DNA of 64,000 nt from Batillaria attramentaria (taxonomy: Eukaryota > Mollusca > Gastropoda > Batillariidae). The DNA is taken from contig JACVVK020000037.1 of assembly GCA_018292915.2 (NCBI GenBank), positions 565,001 to 629,000 of the forward strand, read 5' to 3'. Both the position numbers and the translations under genes were made by a program. Positions 1-12,091 of this stretch are shown piece by piece. Under the pieces are notes generated by a model, which ran no database searches, was not told the origin of the DNA, and saw only the letters and a list, made by a program, of their open reading frames with translations. The number at the start of each line of letters is the position of its first letter. Position 1 is the stretch's first letter.

Positions 1-106
1 GCTCTATGGCCATGACCGCCTCCCGGTCACTGACACTGGCCACACACAGCTCCTCGTCATCACGACAGTCACCAGGTTTCAGGATGGAGAACTTGGCTTG
101 AGACAT
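1..106 (-). CDS. NAT16/HISAT-like acetyltransferase, gene 0, partial exon 1
   Basis: Only the first 35 codons are in the window; the gene runs off the left edge. The ATG is at 106-104 and the peptide begins MSQAKFSILKPGDCRDDEEL. This is the same N-terminus as the B-type genes at 11666 and 26839 except for Q in place of E at residue 3. The upstream DNA from 107 matches that of gene B almost base for base. The rest of the protein, and whether the gene is intact, cannot be judged here. Confidence 0.8.
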   Translation of the reverse strand, partial: MSQAKFSILKPGDCRDDEELCVASVSDREAVMAIE

Positions 107-216
107 TCTGGTTGCTGTAGCACATGTAGCAAAAATAGAGAAATGAGATTTTTGGCTCACTTGTGTAACAAAGTGAATCTATGTATTAACCCTCCGACGT
201 CTGTCTTTCTGTCTTT

Positions 217-249
<33 letters not shown>

Positions 250-548
250 CCTAAAACCTTGAACATGTTCTCACAATCTACAAACAAATGAGGCACCAAA
301 CTTGGCACGCTGATAGACAGCAATAAGACCTTTTTAAAACATAACCTTTTGAATGCCCTTGACTGAACTACAAACACCACAGGCATTAAACATGGCATAA
401 TGATAGATATTTTTCAAGTCGGAAATTCTGCCCCTTCCCCCGAGCGTTTGGATAAAATCAAACTGGCAGTTTTAGCTTGATAAAAGTAACTGATCAACTG
501 GGATGTGTTTAAGCAAAACATACTAACAATTCATGAGGTTTATGCATG

Positions 549-898
549 CAATAGACGACTCCACTCAGCCAGCCCCAAGGCCAGAGCCCCGCCCCTTTAC
601 TCTGCCATGTATTGGTAAAACACAGCACATCCATGACGTCATTTTTTTATGAAAAAAAGGGGTGATTTCAAGATGAAAGAGATTTACCTTATGGTCTTTT
701 GTTCTTCATATGACGTCAATGGACTGTTTTCTTTCCACGTTTCAGTCATATCAGACGTCACGTGCTTCCCTCTTTGTAGTGTCTGGCAAGAAAGTTTACC
801 AGACCCTGCCACTTGTGATGTTCCTTATGCCACTGCACGCGATTGGCTGAATTCTGAGAGCTGGCCCCTTTTGATTGGAGGAGTGGAGTCGTAAATTG
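549..898. mobile_element. MITE with CAATAGACGACTCCACTC termini (copy 1)
   Basis: The terminal inverted repeat is CAATAGACGACTCCACTC at 549-566 and, with two mismatches, 881-898. The interior has TGACGTCAATGG and other TGACGTCA-type motifs and no coding potential. It lies about 440 bases upstream of gene 0. Confidence 0.75.
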
Positions 899-1627
899 CA
901 CTGTTTGAAAGGTGTATGTTCACAACTGGCACATCAACACGTAACAGCTCACTGTCTTTCCTGCAAGCGGCAGGAGTACATAGAGCAGATAATATGCCAC
1001 TGGCTTTTCAAGTGTCGGGGCGTTTTCCACTATACCTGTGCGTCTACATTCCAGGTCTGTGATACTACAGGGGGTGAGTGAGTGTTTAGGGCATACAGCC
1101 GCGGAAGCTATGTAACCCTACATTTAAAACGTATGACATGTCAATGAAGCGATAACTTACCTTTACACAGCCTTAGGATGCGTTTGTTTGTGTTGAGCAC
1201 CTCTCTGTCGTAAGCCAAACTAAAAACAGAAACAGCGCCTTAGGCTTAGTCCGAAATCTCAACTAGTTCTCAAGGCTGGGTGTCAGTGAACTTTGGTATC
1301 ACCTCGTTCGTGAGTCAGCAACAGCTCTACTGCCGAGCTTGAGACGATAACCTGGTCGTGTAACATGCATGACTCTCACAATGATTACGTTGAGTCATGC
1401 TTTAGCCAACGAGAGGTCACTCGAATTTGTGTAATAGCCCAGTTTCAGCTCGATTATACAGTTTAGGACTCAGCCTGGCGAAAAATCATGTTCTGTCTAG
1501 TGCGCAGCACCCAGACCACCTCAGGAGTGAGTTGGAGTTTTCGAGCTGAGTTCTGAACTATACAGGCCTGTTGTGTAAGTCCCTGGTCAGAGTTTATAAA
1601 GTCTGCTCTACTGATTTCTGTTTCAGG

Positions 1628-1719
<92 letters not shown>
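1628..1719. repeat. (CA)n microsatellite
   Basis: About 46 CA units between genes 0 and A; the duplicate at 13158-13234 is shorter. Confidence 0.95.
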
Positions 1720-1721
<2 letters not shown>

Positions 1722-2121
1722 GCTGATTGACTGATGTGTTTATTTGCGAGGCATTCTATGCAACAAGCACACACTTCTTTACACAGGTTACAAATGTGTG
1801 AGATTTCTGTAAGTTTTTATCTCATTGGTACAGTGTCTTGTATATAATGTCCGTTCCATGAGATTTGCCATCAAAATGTTGCTGGAAATGTTCTTGTTTC
1901 TGGATTTTTTTTTTTTTTTCATTCTGCCTGTACAATGTATATTACACATCGCCCAAGTGTATGTGTACCCATTTCCCATGATGCAACCATGAGATTTATG
2001 GTAGTCTGTATGTGTATTGTTCAGAGGGAAGAAATTGGTTTCTTGTTTGTTTGTTTGTTTGTTTTAAGAGAATGGGAAGTGGAGGTGTGACTGTTCTTCT
2101 AAATGTTCCCAAAGGCACTTA

Positions 2122-2299
2122 GGGGAGCCGGGGTGGTCGGATGGTAGAGCGTTGGACTTCTAATGCTCGGGTCGTGAGTTCGATCCCGGCTGGGGCCAAA
2201 TATTTGTGCTGGCTTTTTCATCGTAGCCCCGTCTTTGATATCACCCGTATGTGGTGGAAAAGGACGTTAAACACCCAAACACCCACCCACCCCCCCACT
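2122..2299 (+). mobile_element. tRNA-derived SINE (reference copy)
   Basis: The head resembles a tRNA-Arg(TCT): GGTAGAGCGTTGGACTTCTA, then GAGTTCGATCCCGGC as the T-arm/B-box. A tRNA-unrelated body with CCCCGTCTTTGATATCACCC follows, and the tail ends GGAAAAGGACGTTAAAC and ACACCCACCC. A target duplication, CCAAAGGCACTTAG, flanks it (2109-2122 and 2303-2316). It lies downstream of gene A. Confidence 0.85.
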
Positions 2300-2551
2300 C
2301 CAAAGGCACTTAGTGGCACAAGAAAAATAGACCTGTACAAACAAAGCCCGGTTGGGTTTTGAACCACGACTTTCCAATATTGAGTCCGACGCTCAACCAA
2401 CGCCCCCCTACCCCACTCCCTTCCCTCCCCCACTCTTTGAGATCCTGAATACAAGGTATACGTTTGTAAAACAAAGGTTTCCAGCGCTGATTGTGCTTGT
2501 GTTAAACGGCTTTCAGGCTGAACCACAACTAAACAGTCTTTGAGTATTGAC

Positions 2552-3943
2552 TCAACGCCTTAACTCCATTCCTAACCCAAATTCCTTGTTGTAACCGACA
2601 GGCAGATCTGTAATGGAAAATTCGGCCCTCAAAGATTCCACGATATTTGACACGTTCACAGGTGACATAATCATCATGAAGGCATCACCAGCACCCGCTA
2701 CATCCACCAGCCGCAGCAGATGCCATTCCAAATGCACACGCATCGTTTCGTCACTTCCGGTACCGTAAACGCATGTCTGGTAAACCAGTCCTCTACAGCA
2801 CTGCCAATAACTCCCGCATGACAGCAAATACGGTGTGTGTCGACCTTCACCTTCTGAAGCTGGCTCATGGAAAGACCCCATGAATTCCCGGCCGTCCCCT
2901 TGCAGGTAGATGAGGTCTGTATTGGCTTCCATGATGCCGTACGAGTACGGTATGATCAATATGCGGTCACACGGGAACAGATCACGTGGGCAGTCCTTCA
3001 TCACGGTGTTCATGTCGTCCCACGTCAGCTGCCTGATGCCTGGGATCTGTGAAGCCTTCCTCAGGGTCCGCTGCCTGGCCTCAGTAGGGTTCAGTTGGAA
3101 GAAGAGCAAGTCCTTTAGACAGAAAGGTACATTGCGTCGTTTCTTCAGTAAGTTGTGGCATAAGAGAAAGTGAATGTAAGTATGGTGAATGTAAAATGGT
3201 GAGATAGTCGGTACTGCGAGGCGCGATAAGATAAGATCAGATCAGATCAAATAAGATAAGATAAGATAAGATAAGATAAGACAGTTACTAGAAAAGGAGT
3301 GCAAACACCATCTGAACACCACAGACTGCTGTCTTAAAGAACTAACTAAAGAACTAACTGCTAACGTGTTTCAAGTGACGTTGCAGATGACAGGAATGCA
3401 GCGGAAACACGCTATATACAGCCGGGTACTAGCAGTACAGGGAACACTTCAGCAGAATTTCTTGGGAGCCAGGATTCGGGATAGCCGAGCGTTCGACGTT
3501 CAGTGGTTGGGTCGTGAGTTCGAACTGAATCCCGGCTTGGGCCAAATATTTGTGCTGGCCTTTTTCTCGCTGACTCGTCTTTGATATCACTTACTCGTGG
3601 ACGTTTTACTCGCAAACACCCACCAACCCTCAGTAGAATTTCAACCATAGCGATCGTCAGAGGTAGCATGTGATGATGTGACCAACCATTTCTTCCAGCA
3701 CGTCGTAAGCGTTTCTCAGCTTGTTGCCATTGATGTCCCAGTTGAGGTTGTCTGTGCTCATGGCGATGTAGCGGAGGTCAGGGTACATGTCCAGGCTTCT
3801 CTCGAACACTCGGCGTGTGAATCGGCCGTACATGCCTTCACCACGCAACTCCATGCACACTCTCCCGGCTGATGTGGTTATAGTTTGCCCCCCATCCACC
3901 AGTAGCGTACTGAGGAAGCCAGCCTACAACAGGAGAACGGTTA

Positions 3944-4003
<60 letters not shown>

Positions 4004-5163
4004 GGTGTTGTTGTTGTTGTTTTTGGGGGGAGGGGGGGGGCATTAACTCGGGAACCAAGCCAACGATAGCTCTTGGTGGCTAAAGGTACGACCTCGACCT
4101 CTTAGCCACGTGACTGGGGTTGGGGGTTCATCTGTGTCATATGTGTACACCTTCACTGCTTCGCTTGCACACTGGCCTATTTTGCATAATTTATGTGGTC
4201 TGCAGTGTGAATAGTACGATTGGCCCATGGAGATGGGGGGCATTCATTATGGTAGCCAGCAAGTCTTCAGCATCACTTACCGAGGCGATGTGGCCTGGTG
4301 TATAACTCTTAAAACCCCATGCAACTTGAAAATCGCATTTTTACTTCAAGTCTTCAGGACAGCCGGGGTGGCCGAATAGTAGAGCGTTGGACTGTCAATG
4401 CTCGGGTCGTGAGATCGAATCCCGGCTGGGGCCAAATGTTTGTGCTGGCCTTTTTCTCGTTGCCCCGTCTTTGGTATCACCCATACGTGGTGGAAAAGGA
4501 CGTTAAACTCCTAAACACCCACCCCGCCCGCCCTTCAGATCACTTGAAGCCACTCTTCCACCATCTGCAGCGGTCTCCGGCCTAGCGGAGAATGTCCACG
4601 CCTTGCGTGATAGTGGCTTGAAGTGGCTCCTACTGGTGTGCAGTGGCTTGTTCACCGGTCTTATCATATAGCGGGCAGGGGGTGGTGGGGCTTAGGTTTT
4701 TAAGAGTTGCGTGTCCACCTGCAGATCCTAAGGGATGGAAAATTAAGTACACACCATGGACGCAGGGAGATTAAAAAAAAAAAATATATTATATATATAT
4801 ATATAGACGTACCCTACCCCCCCCCCCCCTCCCTGGAGAGAGAGAAAGAGAGACCGGTATGAGGGGTGGGGGGGGGGTAATTTCGCATATTACTGTAAGG
4901 GAACTATATATAAAAGCAACATAAACATGATCATGCAATGTACAGTCACGTCTCACCACTTTCCCTCGCTTCTTGTAGACGTATCCCGTGACACCGGGCC
5001 CGGCGACAAACTTGTGATAGGTGGTAGGGAGGTAATCGTAGCCGGCAAACGCCGCTGGCTCTATGGCCATGACAGCCTCCCGGTCACTGACACTGGCCAC
5101 GCACAGCTCCTCGTCATCACGACAGTCACCAGGTTTCAGGATAGAGAACTTGGCTTCCGACAT
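2552..5163 (-). CDS. NAT16/HISAT-like N-acetyltransferase, gene A (3 exons)
   Basis: Coding exons are 5163-4957, 3923-3687 and 3112-2552, giving 334 aa. Donors read GTGAGA and GTTGGT, acceptors end TAG and AAG, and both introns lie between codons. The ATG has A at -3. The protein is a GNAT-fold enzyme expected to move acetyl from acetyl-CoA to an amine. The closest named family is NAT16/HISAT, whose fish member acetylates histidine. Visible marks are EELCVAS..DREAVMAI (about 19-34), GYDYLP..YH (41-50), strand motif DGGQT (79-83) and the acetyl-CoA loop RGEGMYGRF (96-104). Exon 3 encodes the C-terminal domain with SCGSYWQC and HLEWHLLRL. Both introns carry SINEs; intron 1 also has a (TG)n tract and intron 2 a (GATAA)n tract. 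The substrate is unknown. Confidence 0.9.
3224..3282. repeat. (GATAA)n in intron 2 of gene A
   Basis: Repeated GATAA/GATCA units. The A' version (14747-14801) has drifted to GATGA. Confidence 0.85.
3463..3630 (+). mobile_element. SINE, degenerate, in intron 2 of gene A
   Basis: The GGGTCGTGAGTTCGAA and CCAAATATTTGTGCTGGCC blocks are clear. The head carries substitutions and small insertions, and the tail is shortened. Confidence 0.7.
3944..4001. repeat. (TG)n in intron 1 of gene A
   Basis: Pure TG run followed by TTG repeats. The A' version (15470-15560) is longer. Confidence 0.95.
4312..4690 (+). repeat. Dispersed repeat with internal inverted motif (SINE inserted)
   Basis: It starts ACCCCATGCAA and contains ACTTGAAGCCACT and its inverse AGTGGCTTGAAGTGGC, then CTTATCATATAGCGGGCAG. 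The same order recurs at 53066-53275 and 55139-55345. A SINE sits at 4361-4531. Confidence 0.65.
4361..4531 (+). mobile_element. SINE in intron 1 of gene A, nested in another repeat
   Basis: Near-complete copy. It interrupts a dispersed repeat (4312-4690) whose uninterrupted form is seen at 53066-53275. Confidence 0.8.
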
Positions 5164-5937
5164 TCTGGTTGTTGTAGTACATGTAGAAAAATAGAGAAAT
5201 AAGAGAGAACTTTTTTTTTTCTCTCAAGGCACTGGGCGGTGGGTGGAGGGGTCTATTGCAGGCGTAATAATGCAAACTGACCGTCGAGTCAAGTGCAGTT
5301 CTTGTTTGAAGGACCCTATTTTGTGAAAGTGCTAGTTTGTAGTGATGTTTGTTGTCACGAAAAAGCGTGATTTTCGTGATGTTTTTGTATTCGGTAGGGC
5401 AAGGTGCATGCCAGGGGATTTCAAGAGGAGGCAAGCTGCCAGTGAAGCTGGGACTTTTGGGCACAAGAGGCAAAGGTGACGCAAGTGGATTTTGATGAAA
5501 TGGCTTTCTACAAAAAGTAGACTAGTATTACTCCAGTGAGACCTGAGCGGAAAGGAGACATTCATATTTTTTTAAAACTCATCAGAGGTACTTGCCCTTA
5601 AATAGTCTGTTCATGGTAATTTCTGTTTCTAGATTGAAGCATTTTTAGGGGTGAGTATGATGCTTGTTATTTCAAGTCGTTCACGTATCCTTTTAATACA
5701 TACAAAAAATAGAGGAAAATATAAGAGGAGGGGGTGGAGGGCATTTTTCAAGCCCTAGAAATGGACCCCCCACCCCTCCCCCGAGCGATCAGGATAAGCC
5801 AAACTGGTGGTTGTAACTTCACAGAAGTAATAGACTGGGATGAAGTTACTCAAAACACACAAAAGCCGATACAATCTGGCACACGCTACACGTAATATCG
5901 TACGGCCTTTCCTGCAAGCAGGAGCGCAGTGACAGAA

Positions 5938-6045
5938 AATATGCCACTGGCTTTTCAAGTGCCGTGGCAAATAATTATGCCACTGGCTTTTCAAGTGTCG
6001 GGGCAAATATGCCACTGGCTTTTCAAATGTCGGTGGGTTTGTCAC
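5938..6045. repeat. Triplicated TGCCACTGGCTTTTCAA motif upstream of gene A
   Basis: TGCCACTGGCTTTTCAA occurs three times, 34-38 bases apart. A single copy stands upstream of gene 0 (about 993) and of B (about 12526), followed by the same CTGTGCxTCTACATTCCAG block. Confidence 0.8.
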
Positions 6046-6077
6046 TGTACCTGTGCATCTACATTCCAGCTCTGTAA

Positions 6078-7446
6078 GGCCTCGGTCACAACCAGCCGCA
6101 CGATTTTTTTATGCTTGCGATCTCCACGAAATGTCTGCGGCCTGCGGCTTCTACGATCTGAAAAAAAAAATTAAGGTTGCAAATCGTGCGTACGATATAC
6201 GTGCGATGGCGTACGTTCCCCGCAAGTCTCGCACGGGTAACGTCTTGCGATTTCAGTTGGTCAAAAATCGTACGACGGCCGTACGGATCGTACGTTGTCC
6301 TCGCAGTTATCGTACGGAGGTCGTACGCCTTCGTACGACGTTCGTGCGATGTTGACGATGTTTGCACGGGCTATACGGGTGTCGTGCGTGCGCCGTACGG
6401 CTATCGTAAGTGCTCTGTACGTGTGGTGTGCGTCGGTCGTTCGACGGCCATGGCCGACGCGCGTTTTTCATGCATATAGGGACCAGCCTACATATATACA
6501 TGTAGCAGGCTGGGGAATTTTCAGTCATTTGGCAGTTTTCAGCCAAATTTACTATTCTTTCCGCCAACAAAACTCTAAGTTTCAGCCAAAGGAAAGGAAG
6601 GGGAAAAAAGATTGCACACAGTCATGTATGGATACAAATGCCGTTTGGGACAGTCTTACATCACTTTTGAAGGCTTGAATGTCAGTATTTTACTTTTTCG
6701 TGCCAAGAGAGGCTGCATAATGCCTTTAAAAAAGCTAAAATTTGTTTTCCTAAGTGGGGCATTGCCCGCGTGGTCCCCCAGCATGGCGCTGCCTCTGCAC
6801 CCTGGTCTAGGTTTCAGTCTTTTTACCCCTCAGCAATTCCCCAGTCTGATGTAGTTTGTTTATGGAAAGAAGACATCAGAGGATTTGGATATTATTAACA
6901 GAGAGTTTGACAAACCTATGGACACGTACACAACTTGACAGACACTGACACAGCACTGCAACACTTCTACATTGCACACCAACATCCCCCGGGCCCGCAC
7001 CTGCGTCTTGCGTCCGCCTTGCGGAGCAGGCACGGAGGACGTGCATGCATCGTGGAAACATCGTACTACCGACTTGCGGTCTGTGATCACGTGCGGCCAT
7101 CGTGCGGTCCTCGTGGGGAGCACGCAAGACAACCGTGCGTCACTCGTGCGGTCATCGTGCGGCCATCGTGACCTATTTTTCTCGCCCGGAGATGTCCAGG
7201 TCGTACGATGCACTTGCGGCAATCGTGCGTTGGCCGTACAGTGGCCGTGCGGCCAACGCAAGTGTGTAAAAAATCGCAGGTGATCGTCGAGTTTGTTGAT
7301 TTTGTCGAAAACCGGCCGCAGCGCTCTGCGGCATCCTTGCGGCCGCGAAATTTCGCAGGACGCCCGTGCGCCGTTCGCAAGATTTGCAAAGGTTTTGGGC
7401 CGTAGACCCGCCGTAGGAGCCCGTACGGCCGGTTGTGACCGTAGCA
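6078..7446. mobile_element. Non-autonomous PIF/Harbinger-like element, 1.37 kb
   Basis: It is flanked by TAA on both sides (6075-6077 and 7447-7449). Unit 2 has the empty site, with a single TAA at 20868-20870. The ends form an inverted repeat with core CGGTCACAACC. Inside are dozens of CGTACG/CGTGCG-type motifs near both ends. No transposase is visible. The 3-bp TAA duplication fits PIF/Harbinger (TWA targets); the superfamily is an inference. Confidence 0.75.
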
Positions 7447-8092
7447 TAACCCTGCATTCGAAAGGCACGACACGTCAGTGAAGCGGTAAACATCAGTGGG
7501 CGATAACTTACCTCGCAGTGGCTAGTCTTCTCGTTAAGCACACAACACCCGCTAGACACTGTAGCGACGTGTCTCGCTAACTGACCAAAAGCACAACGAA
7601 CTCACTGCAAGCTGTCTGGTTTTATATCGGTCTCCAAAGCGCTGAAAACTGTGACAGATGTGTCTGCATTATGTACAGTCACAGGGTGCAAGGACGTGTG
7701 TCAGTGTCAGTGTGTGTGTGTGTGTGTGTGTGAAGTCTTTCTGTATCGTACATTACGAAAATGCAAACTCAATTGGTGGCCCTCAGAAGCGGCAGCGCCA
7801 CGCCATGGATCAATCGTCGAAATCAGATTAGCTAATCAGCAAACAACCTCACCCCACCCCGAAAGGCGTCAGTAGGCGATGCGACACGTGCCTATGTTTC
7901 TTACTAAAGCTGTTGATTAACTTAGGGTTTTCTCATATTGACCTACATATACCACAAACACATCTTCTGTTTCATTATTTCACTTATTTGTTATGTTGAA
8001 ATCGTCCTCACTCCGTCCTCGCACCATTTGGACGGACCGGTCACAGGAGTCGCAGTTTAAAACAAACAACCAAACAATGTTTGCGGCTTTTT

Positions 8093-8272
8093 GTTGAGAG
8101 GGTGGGTGGGTGTTTTAGGGGTATAACGTTCTTTTCCAGCACATAGGGTGATATCAAAGACGGGGCAACGATGAAAAAGCCAGCACAATATTTGGCCCCA
8201 GCCGGGATCGAACTCACGACCCGAGCATTAGAAGTCCAACGCTCTACCATTCGACCACCCCGGCTCCCCCTT
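8093..8272 (-). mobile_element. SINE, complete, between genes A and B
   Basis: Complete minus-strand copy. The same copy in unit 2 is split by a 1.8-kb insertion. Confidence 0.85.
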
Positions 8273-8564
8273 TTGTTGAGATTGCAGACCTTTAAGAGGA
8301 TAACCTGAAACATACATGACAGTGCAGAATGATATGTGTAGTCATGCTTTATCCAACGAGTGGTCACAATTTTTTTTATGTCACCCAGTATCGGCTGGAT
8401 TATACAGTTCACGGCTCAGCCCCGTGACAAATCGTCATCAGCCTCAGGTTTATGTTGGAGTTTTCGGGCCTAGTTCTGAACTATACAGGCCTGTTGTGTT
8501 AATTAGCTTGGCTCTTGGTACTGTGCCAGAGTTTATAAAGTCTACTCTACTGATTTCTGTTTCA

Positions 8565-8822
<258 letters not shown>

Positions 8823-9022
8823 AAACAAACATCACACCAAAAACACCAACACCAAATAAACAACATAACATTTTTCTAATCAGCAGCAATCACATAGTCA
8901 AACACAACAAACCGACACCAAAACAAAGTTATCCGAGTACACCAGTCTACCTACAACAGACACCGTCCATAGTATGCTTAGCCGTACCCCCTGATAGTGT
9001 TTCTGGATTGGACTGAACTGAA

Positions 9023-10054
9023 CTAAACTGCAGGTCTGAGTTCCATTTCCAACAACAGCCCCTTTTTGTACGGTATGTCCATCTTGGCGATGCCGAACTC
9101 ATCCTTAAACGCGTCCATAATGTGAGAAACATCGCTAGGGGTCGACGGGTTAAAGAAAGCATCTTTGCCGGTCGTCCTGGCCAGATCCAGCAGCCGCAGC
9201 AAATGCCACTCAATGTGCGCGCGCATCATCGTGTCGTCATTTCCGTACGCGTCCATCTGGTAGAGGATGCCTCTGCTGCATTGGTAGAAACCCCCGCACG
9301 AAAGCACATCAGGCGTCGAGGGCTGTTGCGAGTCAGTTGACTCTTTATAGGACCCTAGGAAAATACGGTCGTTTCCGTTGCTGTAGATGAGGTCAGTGTT
9401 GGCTTCCATGACTCTGTAGGCCTTCACTTCCAGCTGGATACGGCCTATAGGGAATAGGTGAGGCGGACACTCTCTTAGCACGTGCTGCAAGGTCATCGCG
9501 GGTCAACTGCCGGACGCCTGGGACCTCTGGCTGATTCCGCGTGACGCGCTGTTTGGCTTCAGTGGTGTCCATGTGATATCCTGCAATGTCCTGGTGACGA
9601 CGTGGGGAAGCGTAATGAAATTAATAATCTGGCAAAGCTATGACTGTTTACAGTACACTAACATGTTGTGGGTATTATAAAGAGGAACGGTAAAATTAAC
9701 GTTCGGCATAATTGTAAAGAAACAGCAGCTGTACCCGGCTTTGCCGAGAATTCGCGCAACGGGATGTAATCGACGCGAAGTCGCCGAACTGAAGAGTGGA
9801 GTTACTTAAATGGAGTTACTTCCCGTGGACCAGTAACCCGTGAAGAGACAGACAGACAGACACTGTTTATTTATACATGTACATTTAGATTTGAACAACC
9901 ACCATAAAGCATTTCGGTGCACGGCGTATTCTATATTTGTATGGGCGTCGATGTATTTTCGACTGAATTTCATCAAAGGAACAGTTTATGTGAGTACCAG
10001 ATTGCCTCAGTCTGCCTGCTTGTATCCCCCTCTCCCCCTCCGCCCCGTTATGCC

Positions 10055-10106
<52 letters not shown>

Positions 10107-10223
10107 GTCCCGGCTGGGGCCAAATATATATTTGTGCCGGCCTTTTCTTGTTGCCCCGTCTTTGATTTCACGCATTTATGCGGTAGAAAAAGACGTTTTA
10201 AAGCATCAAACACCCACCCATTC

Positions 10224-10270
<47 letters not shown>

Positions 10271-11666
10271 GTGTACGCGTGCGTAACAAACCTTTTCCAG
10301 TAGTTTCTTGTACACCTTCTGCAGCTTGTTGCCATTGATGTCCCAGTTGAGGTTGTGAGTGCCCATGACGGCGTAGCGGAGGTCAGGATAAGCATCTAAA
10401 CATCTCTGAAACACACGTCGTTTGAATCGGCCGTACATTCCGTCACCACGCCACTCCATGCTGATCCGACCAGCTGTTGTCACCAGCGTCTGTCCTCCGT
10501 CAGCCAGTAAAATGCTAAAGAAGCCAACCTGCCAGGAGAAAGTGATTACTTGACTGCCAGTCATGCACACGGACTATTATTGTGAGTTTGAAAAACACTG
10601 CTTAGGCAACCAACTGAAAATTGTTGCAATTCGCATCCCGTAGGAATTTGGATGGATTTTTTTCTTTCCAAATCGAGTCAAAATCACGTGCAGACTGGTT
10701 TACGGTGCCTGTCCCGCCCTCGTGTACACACGACCGCACAAATGTCAAATGTGCACGCTAAAAATCCCACGCCCACCTTTCGAAGAAAAGTAGGCTGTGG
10801 CTGTGGTAAACAGAAATACTGTACCACGCTCCAGAGTGAATAACAGCGAGAAGGTTTGCACATAAAGTAGCGCTTGGCGGCAGCAAGCTGTCACTGCGTC
10901 GTCCTCCAGCCCTGGGGCGCCATTAGCATTTCAGAAGAGATGGATATGTCCGCCGAAGAGAAGTCTACCATACCATACCGTACCATACCATGCCATGCAT
11001 AAGTAAGCAACACCACGAGCACGGGACATAACCTGGGGTGTCATGTCAACAAGCAGGCAACAGTTCTGTATCCTGATTCAATCAGTGCAAAGGTAACCCA
11101 TACTGGTTATAATACGATCTGCGTATGGAAAGGGGGGTGAATTCATTACACTTTTCACTTTTCTAAGAGGGGTGGTAGTGGAGCGACGAGGGGTGGGATG
11201 AGGGGGGGGGGGGGTATGGGGCTGACGAGCATGTATGGCAGCCTCTGTTCAAACCATTACCTTACTCAATCAACGAATCAAGTAACTTTATGTTTTAAGG
11301 GTTGCCGCGTCAGTTGGCATAAACATTTTACGCAAAATCTAGCCCGATTTTTCGCGTCGAGACATCAGGTGCCAAACTGTTAATAAAAGCTGATTACTGA
11401 CATCAGCTGCCGAAATTTGTTGAAATTAAACTGACAGAAAAACACCCTATACTCACCACTTTCCCCTGTTTCTTATACAGGTATCCGGTGACGCCGGGCG
11501 GTCCAGAGATAAATTGCTCGTACTTGGTAGGGAGGTAATCGTAGCCGGCATACCCTTCTGGCTCTATGGCCATGACCGCCTCCCGGTCACTGACACTGGC
11601 CACGCACAGCTCCTCGTCATCACGACAGTCACCAGGTTTCAGGATGGAGAACTTGGCTTCAGACAT
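9023..11666 (-). pseudogene. NAT16/HISAT-like gene B, frameshifted in exon 3
   Basis: Exons are 11666-11457 (70 codons), 10528-10292 (79 codons) and 9590-9023. Splice sites are intact (GTGAGT, GTTTGT, CAG, CAG). The acetyl-CoA motif is RGDGMYGRF. Exon 3 is 568 bases where its duplicate in gene C is 567: an extra G at about 9491-9492 shifts the frame after roughly 33 exon-3 codons, and a stop follows at 9395-9393. Most of the C-terminal domain would be lost. Apart from this base the exon-3 reading frame matches that of gene C, so the break is very recent, or it is an assembly or sequencing error. Confidence 0.8.
10106..10222 (+). mobile_element. Headless SINE in intron 2 of gene B
   Basis: It begins at CGTCCCGGCTGGGGCC within the B-box and runs to the tail. 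The head is replaced by a (CTGT)n(CT)n run, and a (CT)n run follows the tail. Confidence 0.75.
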
Positions 11667-12091
11667 TCTGGTTGCTGTAGCACATGTAGCAAAAATAGAG
11701 AAATGAGATTTTTGGCTCACTTGTGTAACAAAGTGAATCTATGTATTAACCCTCCGACGTCTGTCTGTCTGTCTGTCTGTCTGTGTGTCCCTAAAACCTT
11801 GAACATGTTCTCACAATCTACAAACAAATGAGGCACCAAACTTGGCACGCTGATAGACAGCAATAAGACCCCCCAAAACATAACCTTTTGAATGCCCTTG
11901 ACTGAACTACAAACACCACAGGCATTAAACATGGCACAATGATGTTATATATTTTTCAAGTCGGAAATTCTGCCCCTTCCCCCGAGCGTTTAGGATAAAA
12001 TCAAACTGGCAGTTTTAGCTTGATAAAAGTAACTGATCAACTGGGATGAGTTTAAGCAAAACATACTAACAATTCATGAGGTTTATGCATG

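Noticed and set aside
2122..2195. tRNA-Arg-like heads of the dispersed SINEs as possible tRNA genes
   Set aside because: Every copy continues into the same non-tRNA body and some have target duplications.
6860..7560. Overlapping open frames of over 100 codons on both strands near 6000-7500
   Set aside because: They lie in the CG-rich PIF/Harbinger-like insertion, are open on both strands and resemble no protein.
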